A DNA stretch of 56,130 nucleotides from positions 1-56,130 of the forward strand of contig JAIOXV010000003.1 in the NCBI GenBank assembly GCA_021741465.1. The letters run 5' to 3'. Shown here one piece after another: positions 1 through 8,149 of the stretch. The notes below the pieces were generated by a model. The model had not been told where the DNA came from, searched no databases, and was given only the letters and a program-made list of their open reading frames with translations. A program made the translations under genes and the position numbers. The stretch's first letter is position 1. The number at the start of each line of letters is the position of its first letter. The DNA comes from Paracoccaceae bacterium (GTDB lineage Bacteria > Pseudomonadota > Alphaproteobacteria > Rhodobacterales > Rhodobacteraceae).

Positions 1-1
1 A

Positions 2-832
2 GACAACAGCCTGCTGACCGCACCCGGTCAGCGCGTTGCCGCCATGCCACCGATGGAGGTTTCGCCCTCGGGTCAGGTCTTCCTGCCCTATGTGGGGCAG
101 ATCAATCTTGGCGGCATGTCGCAGGAAAAAGCGCGCGCTGCAATTGAAGCGTCCTATATCAAGGTGACGCCTTCGGCCCAAGTTCAACTGCGCAGCGTCG
201 AAGGTCGGCAAAGTTCTGCCAGCGTGGTCAGCGGGGTCTCCAAACCAGGATCATACCCGTTGTCTGATGCAGGCGTGACGGTGCTTGATCTGCTGGCCCT
301 GTCAGGCGGCGTGCCTGAAGCCATCGCCAATCCGCAGGTCCGTTTGCAGCGTGGCAATACCACCTATGGCATCTCGCTTGACCGGATGATGAAGGACACG
401 GCGCTGAACGTCGGGGTTCAGGGCGGGGACCGGATTTTCGTTGAAGCGGACGAGCGCTATTTCCTGTCGTTGGGCGCGGCTGGCAGCCGGGCGCAGCATC
501 ATTTCCCACAAGATCGCCTGTCGGCGCTGGATGCCATGTCCATTATTGGCGGACTTTCGGCCACGCGGGCCGATGCCCAAGGTATCTTGATACTCAGGTC
601 ATATGAACCCGGCGATGTGCGCGCCGATGGCAGCGGCCCGCGCCACGCCAGGACGATCTTTACCATCGACCTGACCAGCGCTGATGGGCTGTTCAGTGCC
701 GGAGAGTTTGTGATCCAGCCGGGCGATCTGGTTTATGTCACAGAAAGCCCATTGGTCGGCGCGCGCAACGTCTTGTCGCTGATCGGGTCGGTCTTTGGCA
801 TTGCGGTGCAAACCAACAAGCTGGGCGGCTAA
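2..832 (+). CDS. Polysaccharide export outer-membrane protein (Wza/KpsD type), 5' partial
   Basis: The frame is open from base 2, so the true start lies left of the window and the visible 276 codons are the C-terminal part. The first residues (SLLTAPGQRVAAMPP, then SGQVFLPYVGQINLGG) match the end of a Poly_export domain, followed by two SLBB-like segments (VVSGVSKPGSYPL and the stretch around MSIIGGLSATRADAQ). Proteins of this family form the outer-membrane channel through which capsule or EPS chains leave the cell. It sits beside kpsT and kpsE, facing them tail to tail with a 21-bp gap, which supports a role in the same ABC-dependent capsule export machine. The signal peptide and lipobox cannot be seen because the 5' end is missing. 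Confidence 0.87.
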   Translation, partial: DNSLLTAPGQRVAAMPPMEVSPSGQVFLPYVGQINLGGMSQEKARAAIEASYIKVTPSAQVQLRSVEGRQSSASVVSGVSKPGSYPLSDAGVTVLDLLALSGGVPEAIANPQVRLQRGNTTYGISLDRMMKDTALNVGVQGGDRIFVEADERYFLSLGAAGSRAQHHFPQDRLSALDAMSIIGGLSATRADAQGILILRSYEPGDVRADGSGPRHARTIFTIDLTSADGLFSAGEFVIQPGDLVYVTESPLVGARNVLSLIGSVFGIAVQTNKLGG

Positions 833-853
833 GGCCAGCCGGCTGGCGTCCGA

Positions 854-1510
854 TCAAATCGACATGTTCAGTTCGTGATGTGCAATGGCCGCTTCTATGT
901 CGTTGTAATAGTAAAGCTGGCCCGCCTCCAAAACGACACCGATCTGGCAAAGATCGCGCACCATCCGCATCGAATGGCTTACCACCACAGCCCCCGCCGT
1001 CTGCATACGCGCCTTGAACAGGGCAGAACTCTTGCGTTTGAAGATCGCATCTCCGACCGAGGTCACCTCGTCCACAAGATACGTGTCAAAGGGAATGCCC
1101 ATCGACACGCCAAAGGCCAGCCGCGACCGCATGCCCGAAGAATAGGTGCGAAATGGCAGGTGAAAATGCTGCCCCAGGCCGGCAAAACCCTGAACGAACT
1201 CGACAAGCTCATCGGTATCAACGCCATAGATCCGGGCAACAAAGCGGGTGTTTTGCGCGCCGCTCAACTCTGGATGAAAAGACCCGGCGAAACCCACCGG
1301 CCAGGAAATGGAACCGGTGGACACAATGCGCCCGGATGTCGGTGCCAGAGTGCCGGCAATCATCTGAAGCAGGGTAGATTTTCCCGCGCCGTTGCGGCCC
1401 AAGAGCGCCACCGATTGACCGGTCGGAAATTCGACATTCACGTTCTGCATGACCACCTTGCGGCGGCCTTCCAGAGTGAAGATCTTGGTCAGGTTTTCCA
1501 GCCGGATCAT
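854..1510 (-). CDS. kpsT: Capsule polysaccharide ABC transporter ATP-binding protein KpsT
   Basis: This 218-residue protein is a short ABC ATPase of the polysaccharide-export subfamily. Walker A (GRNGAGKS) is at about residues 38-45, the signature YSSGMRSRL at 123-131, Walker B with catalytic Glu (YLVDE) at 144-148 and the switch His in VVSHSM near 180. It should energise export of lipid-linked capsule chains through KpsM in the inner membrane. ATG start; only 7 bp separate it from the kpsE stop, so the two are one transcription unit. All catalytic motifs are intact. Confidence 0.93.
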   Translation of the reverse strand: MIRLENLTKIFTLEGRRKVVMQNVNVEFPTGQSVALLGRNGAGKSTLLQMIAGTLAPTSGRIVSTGSISWPVGFAGSFHPELSGAQNTRFVARIYGVDTDELVEFVQGFAGLGQHFHLPFRTYSSGMRSRLAFGVSMGIPFDTYLVDEVTSVGDAIFKRKSSALFKARMQTAGAVVVSHSMRMVRDLCQIGVVLEAGQLYYYNDIEAAIAHHELNMSI

Positions 1511-1517
1511 GGGGGCC

Positions 1518-3017
1518 TCAGCGCCGGTCCTTCAGGGAATAGGAGATCAGAACCGCAATCGACCAGATCAGACCCAAGAACAGTGCCATCAGGCCCAAAA
1601 GCGCCAAACGTTCAGGATAGCGCGACACCTCTGCCTTGGTTGGCAAGATATGGGCGGCCAGATAGCGGCTGGTGCGCTGGCTTTCGGCCTTGGCGCTGTC
1701 ATAGGTGGAAAGCGAAGTAATATAGGCCTTTTCCGCAAATTCCCGATCGACCAGAAGTCGCTCATAATCCGCGGCGAGCGCCGCAAAATCCTTTTTGCCA
1801 ACACCATCTGCGCCGACCTTGGCGCGTTCAGCCGCGATGCGCTCGATGATAACAGCAGACCGCCGTTTCGCTTGAACAAGGCGCGGATCATTGTCCGCCA
1901 CACCGGCAAGCAGATCGATTTCGATCTGGGCCTCTGCCAGTTGGTTTTCCAGCGAGCCGACCAAACCAGCCTGGGTCTGGAAATCTGTGGTTGGATCAAC
2001 AATCTGGTTCTTTACGCGATACGCGGTAACTGCCTCGCGCGCGTTGCGCAGACGGTCTTCGGCGGCGGTCAACTCTTCGCGTGAATAGCGCACGGCGTCT
2101 TCGCGGGCTGCGGCGCTTAGGTCATTGATCATCCGCGCGCTTTCGCTGAGCAGCGCCTCAGCAACAGCAGTGGCATCGTTGGGCTCAAAGGCCAGCACCC
2201 GCACTTCGATCAGGCCGGTGGTGCTGTCATAAGAAGTGCGCACCATGCGCTGCCAGTAATCCACCAGATCTTCGATCGAACCTGACGGATCCAGCACGAA
2301 AACCGGATCGCCCACAGGTTTGGACCAAATGCCGCGCAGATCGACCCGGCTGTCCATATCAGCCACAAGTTTTTGGCTGCGCAGATATTCATAGAGGATG
2401 TCAGTGTCAGACGAGGAAGACTTTGTCAGCGATGTAAGCCCGCCCAGAATATCGCCGGCAGAACTGGCATCTTCGCGACGCACGGAGAATCCAACGGTTG
2501 AAGCGTATTGATCCTTCGCCACCCCATAGAGGTAGGCTGCCGAAACCATCAGTGGCAACAGCACTACCACGATGAATGACCAAAACAACAAGCGGTGCCG
2601 CGGACGCACAAAAGCTTCGCTTGCCATCGGTCCGGCTGCGGCAGCGGCCTCGGCCATGGCTTCGGATGTGATCTCAGAGATTGATGTCTTGCGGCGCGAA
2701 GTCCGGGTGGCTCGCGGCGCACTGGAACTTGCCCGCGTTGATTTTCTGAGCGCGGAACGGGTCCTGCCCGTGCTCTCATCATCCGAAACCGCGTTTTCTT
2801 GCGAACTGGATGCACCCGAAGCCGCCTCGTTTTCATCCGCGAGTTTGCGCAGGCGGCGGCGCTGAACGGGTGTCAAATTGTCCTTGCGCAAAGCCGCGGC
2901 TGACAGGCTCTGGCCCGCAGCCCGACGGCCACGCCCCGTTTTGCGGCGCGGTTCATCGTCCGACGATGATGCGTTTTCAAGGTCAGTTTCAGCGGAAGTT
3001 TGCAGGGAAGAAGACAC
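1518..3017 (-). CDS. kpsE: Capsule export inner-membrane protein KpsE (PCP-3 family)
   Basis: This 499-residue polysaccharide co-polymerase/adaptor links the ABC exporter to the outer-membrane channel. A transmembrane segment lies at about residues 143-166 and a second at about 473-493, with a long periplasmic domain between them rich in heptad-like helices (around 290-420). The first 140 residues are an unusual hydrophilic Ser/Ala/Arg-rich cytoplasmic extension, likely disordered. The start is GTG at 3017, preceded by GAGG at a good distance; the ATG at 3046 is out of frame. It is transcribed with kpsT and divergently from kpsM. Confidence 0.88.
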   Translation of the reverse strand: MSSSLQTSAETDLENASSSDDEPRRKTGRGRRAAGQSLSAAALRKDNLTPVQRRRLRKLADENEAASGASSSQENAVSDDESTGRTRSALRKSTRASSSAPRATRTSRRKTSISEITSEAMAEAAAAAGPMASEAFVRPRHRLLFWSFIVVVLLPLMVSAAYLYGVAKDQYASTVGFSVRREDASSAGDILGGLTSLTKSSSSDTDILYEYLRSQKLVADMDSRVDLRGIWSKPVGDPVFVLDPSGSIEDLVDYWQRMVRTSYDSTTGLIEVRVLAFEPNDATAVAEALLSESARMINDLSAAAREDAVRYSREELTAAEDRLRNAREAVTAYRVKNQIVDPTTDFQTQAGLVGSLENQLAEAQIEIDLLAGVADNDPRLVQAKRRSAVIIERIAAERAKVGADGVGKKDFAALAADYERLLVDREFAEKAYITSLSTYDSAKAESQRTSRYLAAHILPTKAEVSRYPERLALLGLMALFLGLIWSIAVLISYSLKDRR

Positions 3018-3123
3018 TTGGCCTCGCGGATTGATTTGTTTCCCATGGCGATACTACATATTAGTGTGACAAAAGCCCAGAACCCTTCTGGCCTTGTTCA
3101 ACATTCCAAGGGCCTTGTGCCAG
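3018..3123. promoter_or_regulatory. Divergent promoter region between kpsE and kpsM
   Basis: This 106-bp spacer separates kpsET (minus) from kpsM (plus) and must hold both promoters unless they are read from outside. On the plus strand TTGATT (3031-3036) followed 17 bp later by CTACAT is a possible sigma-70-like pair; on the minus strand TAATAT or TAGTAT near 3053-3068 could be a -10 box. These matches are weak. Confidence 0.3.
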
Positions 3124-3975
3124 ATGACCGAAATCTCCTCCAGCGCGGATCCTGCCTTGCAGGGCTTGCCGCCCCTGCCCCAGTCCAAGCCAGAACCGAT
3201 CCTTTATCGGCGGCGCTTTGCGACGTTGCGGGCCATAGCTGCGCTTTGCCTGCGCGAGATGTCCACGACCAACGGGCGCTCTCCCGGGGGGTATCTTTGG
3301 GCCATATTGGAGCCTGCAGCTGGCATCGCCCTGTTGTCGATGATCTTTTCGCTTGGCTTTCGCAGCCCTTCGCTCGGGACGAATTTCGCACTCTTTTACG
3401 CAACCGGGATGGTGCCCTTTACATTCTTTACCAACATCTCGAGCAGGGTGGGTAGCGCGGTCACCTATTCGCGGCAATTGCTGGCCTATCCAAGTGTGAC
3501 CTTCATGGATGCCATCTTGGCGCGGTTTGTGCTGAACTGCTTGACGCAAATCATGGTCGCCTCGGTAATCTTTACCGGGATCATATGGGGCTTTGACGTA
3601 AAGGTCATTATCAACTTTGGTGCAATCGCGACATCGCTTGTCATGGCGGGGGCGCTTGCCTTGGGGATTGGCACGCTGAATTGTTTCTTGTTCACCCAGT
3701 TTCCTGTGTGGCAGCAAATCTGGTCAATTCTAACGCGCCCACTTTTACTAGTGTCTTGTGTTTTGATGCTTTATGACCAGATCCCCGTCTGGGCGCGCGA
3801 CTGGCTGTGGTACAATCCTTTGATCCACACCGTGGGCATGATGCGCCACGGGTTTTATTCCACCTATCATGCAACTTATGTATCCGTCCTTTATGTCTTT
3901 GGCGTCAGCCTGGTTTGCGGCGTAACTGGTCTTTTGCTGCTTTATCGACATCAGTATGATCTTCTTGAGCGTTAA
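3124..3975 (+). CDS. kpsM: Capsule polysaccharide ABC transporter permease KpsM
   Basis: This 283-residue ABC-2 type permease is the membrane partner of KpsT for capsule export. The segments EPAAGIALLSMIFSLGF, the hydrophobic stretch around MVPFTFFTNI, and later helices near LVMAGALALGIGTLNCFLF and VSVLYVFGVSLVCGVTGLL give about six membrane spans. The N-terminal FATLRAIAALCLREM is the usual cytoplasmic helix before the first span. I chose ATG 3124, with AAGGG about 11 bp upstream; a TTG at 3094 would add ten residues that do not look conserved. The gene is complete but an IS66 remnant begins about 20 bp after its stop. Confidence 0.92.
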   Translation: MTEISSSADPALQGLPPLPQSKPEPILYRRRFATLRAIAALCLREMSTTNGRSPGGYLWAILEPAAGIALLSMIFSLGFRSPSLGTNFALFYATGMVPFTFFTNISSRVGSAVTYSRQLLAYPSVTFMDAILARFVLNCLTQIMVASVIFTGIIWGFDVKVIINFGAIATSLVMAGALALGIGTLNCFLFTQFPVWQQIWSILTRPLLLVSCVLMLYDQIPVWARDWLWYNPLIHTVGMMRHGFYSTYHATYVSVLYVFGVSLVCGVTGLLLLYRHQYDLLER

Positions 3976-3994
3976 GGTCTCGAGCAGCCTCGGT

Positions 3995-5150
3995 TTTGTT
4001 CGAGACCTGCAGGAAAAGTTTGCCTGCAATACCTTTGAAAAGATCATCAAACCTGCTGCACCGTTCTACCCCATCCCGCGTGCCTGGGCGGGTCCAAACT
4101 TTCTGGCGATGATCGTGTACACGAAATACGGCCAGCATCAGCCGCAGAACCTTCAGGCCGAGCGTTAAGACTGAGAGCGCATTGAGTTAAGCCCTTCAAC
4201 GCTGACGGATCAGGTTGGCGCGATGGCCGAGTTTCTGAAGCTACTTCATCACCTTTTCTAGGCGCATGTTCGGGCGGCAGCGTGGCTGCATGGCGATGAC
4301 ACCACCGTGCCACTACTCGCATGCGGTGGCACGAAAACCGTGCGTCTTTGGACCTATGTCTGCGACAATTGCCCTTTCCGGGGAGGCGCCTCACCGGCGG
4401 TGTTCTTCTGCTTCTCCCGAGACCGAGATGGCGAGCATATGTCAGAAGTTCCTAAAGGCCTGCAGGGGATCCTGCAAGTCGATGCCTATGCAAGCTGCAA
4501 TCAGTTCTACCAAGGCGGGCGTAAACCAGGCCCTGTCCTGTCTGCACTGTGTTCGTCAAATGTCCGGCGCAAGTTCTTCGACCTGGCCGACATCGAGGGC
4601 AACATCCGCAGGGGCAAAGAAGCGAACGAGATATTGCAAGTCGCCTTCAAGGCGGTGCGGCGCCGATCGACGACTTGTTCGAGATCGGGCGCGACGTGAA
4701 CGGCCACGAGCACGCCATCCACCTCGAGGTGGGCAAAATGCGTTCAACCCGCTGACCGAGGATCTGAAACGATGGCTCCAGACCGAGTGGGCCCCACTCT
4801 CGAAGCATGTCAAGGTCTTGAAAGTGATCGACTATCTTCTTTCGGCCGATCGCTTGACAGCCTTCAACCGCTTCCCGAAACACGGCAGGGTCTGCCTCGT
4901 CAACCATGGCGCCTAACGGCCGCTCAGATGGGCCGCCCTCCGCACAACGTCGTGGCTTTTCGCCGATTCCGAGCGCGGCGGGCACCGAGCCGCCTTCATG
5001 AATTCCCTGATTGGGTCAACCAAAATGGACGGCATTGCCCCGTAGGCGTGGCATGCCAATGTTATCGCTCGTATATCCGCACTGCGAGCCTCGTGCCTGC
5101 CCGAATTGCTGCCGTGGCGTTGGCAGTCGCAGAATCGTCGATCGGCCGAG
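3995..5150 (+). pseudogene. IS66-family transposase (TnpC) remnant
   Basis: Pieces of an IS66 TnpC are readable in order across three frames. First come LQEKFACNTFEKI and WAGPNFLAMIVYTKYGQHQP (zinc-binding and helical region), then SPSTLTDQVGA, then HGDDTTVPLLACGGTKTVRLWTYV with the first catalytic Asp. The stretch QGILQVDAYASCNQFY holds the second Asp, VRRKFFDLADIEGN follows, and the end resembles the usual TNNAAERALRGFALGRKSW, here damaged around 4890-5010. Several stops and frameshifts (for example near 4168, 4260, 4690 and 4915) show it is dead. The 5' part encoding the N-terminus and tnpA/tnpB are absent, so it is a truncated element abutting kpsM. Confidence 0.82.
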
Positions 5151-5155
5151 GCGGC

Positions 5156-5554
5156 ATGATAGGTCGCATCAAGCATGTACAATCCTTAGCTGCGGTCACC
5201 AAGGCGATCGATGAGAACCTCGAACTCATCGATGTCATAAGCACTCACTCCGACAGCATCGACTACGGCGAAATGATATGGGTCAATGACGCCTCCGAGG
5301 GCGGGATAAATGCCTTCACGGACCGCGCCATCGATTGCTTAAGCGAACTCCTCGCCGATATTTGCATATGGAATGGTGAAATCCCGGGGTTCCGGCATGA
5401 CGAAAACTGTGAACCCGATCCCATCGACGCACTACTGCTGACGACGAAAACCGTTAAGTCTAAACAGCCCTCGGCGCAAATCTGCGAACCAGCCAGCTTG
5501 CCGCTTCCACAAGAGATGCCTGCCGCCCCTTTTTGCAGAGCTTCCCTATCTTGA
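5156..5554 (+). CDS. Small hypothetical protein, probable IS66 accessory ORF
   Basis: The ORF starts at ATG 5156 and gives a 132-residue acidic protein whose first 80 residues look like real coding sequence (ENLELIDVISTHSDSIDYGE, then TDRAIDCLSELLADICIWNG). From memory, similar short proteins with SIDYGEM and FTDRGIE motifs lie just downstream of IS66 transposases in alphaproteobacteria; this is unverified. The C-terminal third runs into the neighbouring IS3 fragment near 5515 and is probably not original, so the gene may be truncated. Its function is unknown. Confidence 0.45.
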   Translation: MIGRIKHVQSLAAVTKAIDENLELIDVISTHSDSIDYGEMIWVNDASEGGINAFTDRAIDCLSELLADICIWNGEIPGFRHDENCEPDPIDALLLTTKTVKSKQPSAQICEPASLPLPQEMPAAPFCRASLS

Positions 5555-5676
5555 TTATTCATCATCAGATCGACTTCATCGGTGGCCGCCAATTCCGACA
5601 CCGTGCGCTCGCCCTTCAGGGCCTCCAGCACAACGCAAGCCGTGAAAGGCGCGTCATGGTTCCTGATCTTCGACAT
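5515..5676 (-). pseudogene. IS3-family orfA N-terminal fragment
   Basis: On the minus strand from ATG 5676, about 54 codons read MSKIRNHDAPFTACVVLEAL followed by KGERTVSELAA, the typical start of an IS3-family OrfA helix-turn-helix protein (usual form MSKRRNHDAAFKARVALEAL). Homology stops near 5515, where the sequence runs antisense into the IS66 accessory ORF. No orfB is present, so this is a scrap left by recombination or insertion. Confidence 0.62.
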
Positions 5677-5864
5677 GTTCCGATCTCCTCCTCTTTGGGG
5701 CCAGCAGACTTCAGAGCTTAGCTTTTGTTATTGTCCGATTTTCCGGGGATAGCTCACCTGCCGGCCTGTCGGATTTTGCAAGCCTTTGAGGCGCTGACCC
5801 TGCCTCCTTCCGCCAAGCCCCCCGCCCAATATCGATATGGGAGAGTACAACTTGGATTTTGCCA

Positions 5865-6095
5865 ATGGTGCCCGAAAATCTGCGCCGCAGCATGGCAGCA
5901 CATCCCGAATTGCCGCAATGCCAGATAGGCGTTGAAGGCGGTATGGGGTGGTTTACCGCGGCCGAAGTGGCAACCTTGCGCGCCCATTTCATGCCCAATA
6001 ACCGCCGCGCCCGCTATGCCCCGCCTGCCCTGCCAAAGCCTGCGCCGCTGGTCACGCTGACAGCCCCTCTGGGCAAAGGCGGTTGCAGCACGCTG
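5865..6095 (+). pseudogene. N-terminal fragment of a ParA/RepA-like partition ATPase
   Basis: From ATG 5865 about 77 codons read MVPENLRRSMAAHPELPQ, then GWFTAAEVATLRAHF, then a proline-rich linker and LVTLTAPLGKGG. The NHPELPQ-like start, the TxAE(V/I)xxLRxHF helix and a following beta strand entering a P-loop are the layout of plasmid RepA/ParA partition ATPases of Rhodobacterales. The protein stops inside the P-loop, where from about 6096 the frame continues into IS3 OrfA sequence (LLRQAEGGVPVAD). It is therefore a broken gene fused in frame to a truncated IS. The family call is from pattern memory only. Confidence 0.42.
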
Positions 6096-7138
6096 TTGCG
6101 GCAGGCCGAAGGCGGTGTGCCGGTCGCCGATCTGTCCAGTGGGCAGGGCATCAGCATCACCTCGTTCTAAAAGTGGCGGACGAAGTATAGGTGCATGGAT
6201 GCGTCACTGGTCAGCCAGATGAAAGCCATCGAGGACGCGAACCGTCAGCTGAAGCGGATGTATGCGGAGCTGAGCATGCATGCGGATTTGTTGAAGGAAG
6301 CCCTTGAAAAAATGACGGGGCCGTCTCATCGGCGCGATATGGCCGAGAAAGCGGTGGCGCGACACAAGGTCAGCATTACGCTGGCTTGTCGGGCCTTGGG
6401 GGTCAGCGAGACCTGTTATCGCTACAGCCCGAAGCTGAAGGACGAGAACGAAGAGATTGCCGATCTGCTGGTCGGCCTGACGGACGCTCGCAAAACTTGG
6501 GATTTCGGGCTGTGTTTCCTGCATTTGTGCAGCGTGAAGGGTCATCCGTGGAAACAGAAACGCGTTTATCGCGTCTATTGCGAGCTGGAGCTGAACCTAC
6601 GAACAGACCCCGTAGGCTGCTGAAGCGCGACAAGCCTGATGCGCTGGGGGTGCCTGAGGCACCCAACATGACCTGTTCGATGGATTTCAAGGCCGATCGG
6701 CTAGGCGATGGCCGCCAGTTCCTGCTACTGAACGTGCTGGACGACTTCAACCGCGAAGGATTGGGGATCGAGTTAGACTTTTCGCTGCACGCCGAGCGCG
6801 TAATCCGCAGCCTCGACAGGGTCATCGAATGGCGTGGCAAGCCATGCACCATAATGGTCGACAACGGACCGGAATACATCGTTGAAAAGCTGATGAAATG
6901 GGTCGAAAAACTCGGGGTTGTTATCCTGCACATTCAACCGGGCCAGCCGCAGCAGAACGCCTACATTGAGCGCTATAACCGCACCATCCGACATGAATGG
7001 CTGGACCAATATATCATCGAAAGCATCGAGGAGGCGCGAGACCACGCCACGCAATGGCTGTGGAGTTATAACAACGACCGCCCAAACATGGGAATCGGCG
7101 GCATCGCGCCCGCCGTGAAACTGAAAATGGCCGCGTAA
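6096..7138 (+). pseudogene. IS3-family OrfA-OrfB transposase, copy A (nonfunctional)
   Basis: OrfA has a TAA at 6168-6170 in place of the Tyr codon of the SFYKWR motif. OrfA and OrfB are then in one continuous frame (EALEKMTGPSHRRDM), because the A-rich junction is two bases shorter than in copy B. OrfB carries a one-base loss near 6605, after which its frame resumes with [17 protein letters not shown]. The rest holds the DDE integrase core: MDF (first Asp), VDNGPEY (second Asp) and [16 protein letters not shown] (Glu), ending at KLKMAA. A nonsense codon and a frameshift make it inactive. Confidence 0.82.
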
Positions 7139-7178
7139 GTTCTAAGACTGCATCTCGCTAAAAACGTGGGGATTACCG
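6096..7178 (+). mobile_element. IS3-family element, copy A, 5' truncated
   Basis: This element is a relative of the copy at 17884-19120 and shares long stretches of near-identical protein with it. The left terminal repeat and the first OrfA codons are missing, because the element begins abruptly inside the ParA-like fragment. The right end, near GTGGGGATTACC at about 7165-7178, resembles the right end of copy B (GGGGGATGAC). A calcium-binding RTX pseudogene starts immediately after it. No target duplication could be recognised. Confidence 0.78.
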
Positions 7179-7182
7179 CTGG

Positions 7183-7679
7183 ATATCTGGCGGCACGAGC
7201 GATGACAGCCTTGCAGGGGGTAAAGGGTCTTACACCATCTTTGGCGACGCAGGAGACGATGTGCTGACCGACGAAAGTGGCTATGATGTGATATTTGGCG
7301 GCAACGACACCATCCTGACCGGAGAGGGTAATGACCGGGCCTTCGACGGCACTGGCAATGATCGCATCGTCGAGGCCGCGGACAACGATTACATGGACGG
7401 CGGGTCGGGCGACGATGTATTGATTGGCGATGCGGGCAATGCCGTTCTGACCGGCGCCGATCGGTTCGTCTTTTCCTCTGGCACCGATCGCATCAAGGAT
7501 TTCGAAGGCGAGGATGACGATATCGAACTGTCCCTGTTGACCTCTGTCAACAGCTACAGCGAAGCCATGGTGGTGGCGCGGCAAAGCGGATCGAACAGCA
7601 TCTTCGACTTTGCCGGGGGCCGGTTGGTTTTTGAAAATACCAGCAGCCAAGCTTTGACAACGACGACTTCATGTTCTGA
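7183..7679 (+). pseudogene. RTX/hemolysin-type calcium-binding protein, 3' fragment
   Basis: The frame downstream of IS copy A encodes degenerate nonapeptide repeats of the GGxGxDxLx type (FGDAGDDVL, GTGNDRIVE, GGSGDDVLIGDAGNAVLTG). They are followed by a beta-roll capping domain (ADRFVFSSGTDRIKDFEG). Such proteins are exported by type I secretion. The open frame ends at 7701 with an unnatural tail, but the third frame reads FDNDDFMF then TGA at 7677-7679. That is the classic C-terminal DDFxF signal of Rhodobacterales RTX proteins, so a small indel just before 7653 has shifted the frame. The 5' part is lost at the IS junction. Confidence 0.75.
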
Positions 7680-7714
7680 TCGTGCGGTCCCTATGTTCTG
7701 ATCGTGCGGTCCCT
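7671..7714 (+). repeat. Tandem duplication of a 22-bp unit
   Basis: Two perfect head-to-tail copies of a 22-bp unit lie at 7671-7692 and 7693-7714, each beginning ATGTTCTGATCG. The first copy contains the original stop codon of the RTX pseudogene, so the duplication covers the end of that gene. Confidence 0.9.
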
Positions 7715-8149
7715 ATGCGTGCTTTCCGCGTCCCGACATTCAGGAAGCCCAGTTTGGAGAGCCTTCGCACCAGATTATGCTGCAAATAAGCAACGTGATT
7801 TTGGGGACATCGCGCTAACAAAAAACCGCAATACACCGAGCGTCCGGGCCGCTGGTTTATTGCAGGCGCGGATGAATGGTTCTGGTTACCCCAAGGCGAT
7901 CAGAAGGCAACTGGTTTCCCGGCATGGCTTCAATCCGCCTTTGGCACTGCCGTGCGGGAACCTGACCTCGACCGCCGCGTTCCAGTCAGAAACACCAGGG
8001 TTCAGCACAGGCGATGGGCGCACCCTGACAACGAGCGCGGCGGTTACCCGTAGCATCACGCAGTCGGATCAAAGATCCACTGGCAGGTAAGTTGCGCACA
8101 GAGACGAAATATGGTTATATGCCCTGCCTATTTCTGGATCGGATATCTT
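7715..8149 (+). other. Intergenic stretch without a convincing gene
   Basis: This 435-bp stretch lies between the RTX remnant and the fusion gene. One plus-strand frame stays open from about 7797 to a TAG at 8051-8053 and has protein-like content (GRWFIAGADEWFWLPQGD, then FPAWLQSAFG). It lacks an early start codon and I recognise no family. It may be decayed coding sequence. Any promoter for the downstream gene should lie at its right end, where I see no clear boxes. Confidence 0.4.

Noticed and set aside
875-1720. 281-codon plus-strand open frame antisense to kpsT and kpsE
   Set aside because: It is composed of Arg/His/Gly-rich shadow sequence opposite two clear genes and has no recognisable motif.
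3061-3717. 218-codon minus-strand open frame antisense to kpsM
   Set aside because: Strongly basic shadow translation; kpsM on the other strand is a well-supported membrane protein.
5711-5998. Minus-strand open frame of 95 codons opposite the ParA-like fragment
   Set aside because: No family resemblance and it is simply antisense to the more protein-like plus-strand frame.
7797-8053. Start-less open frame with Trp-rich protein-like content (FIAGADEWFWLPQGD)
   Set aside because: No start codon near its beginning and no recognised family; kept only as a note on the intergenic stretch.
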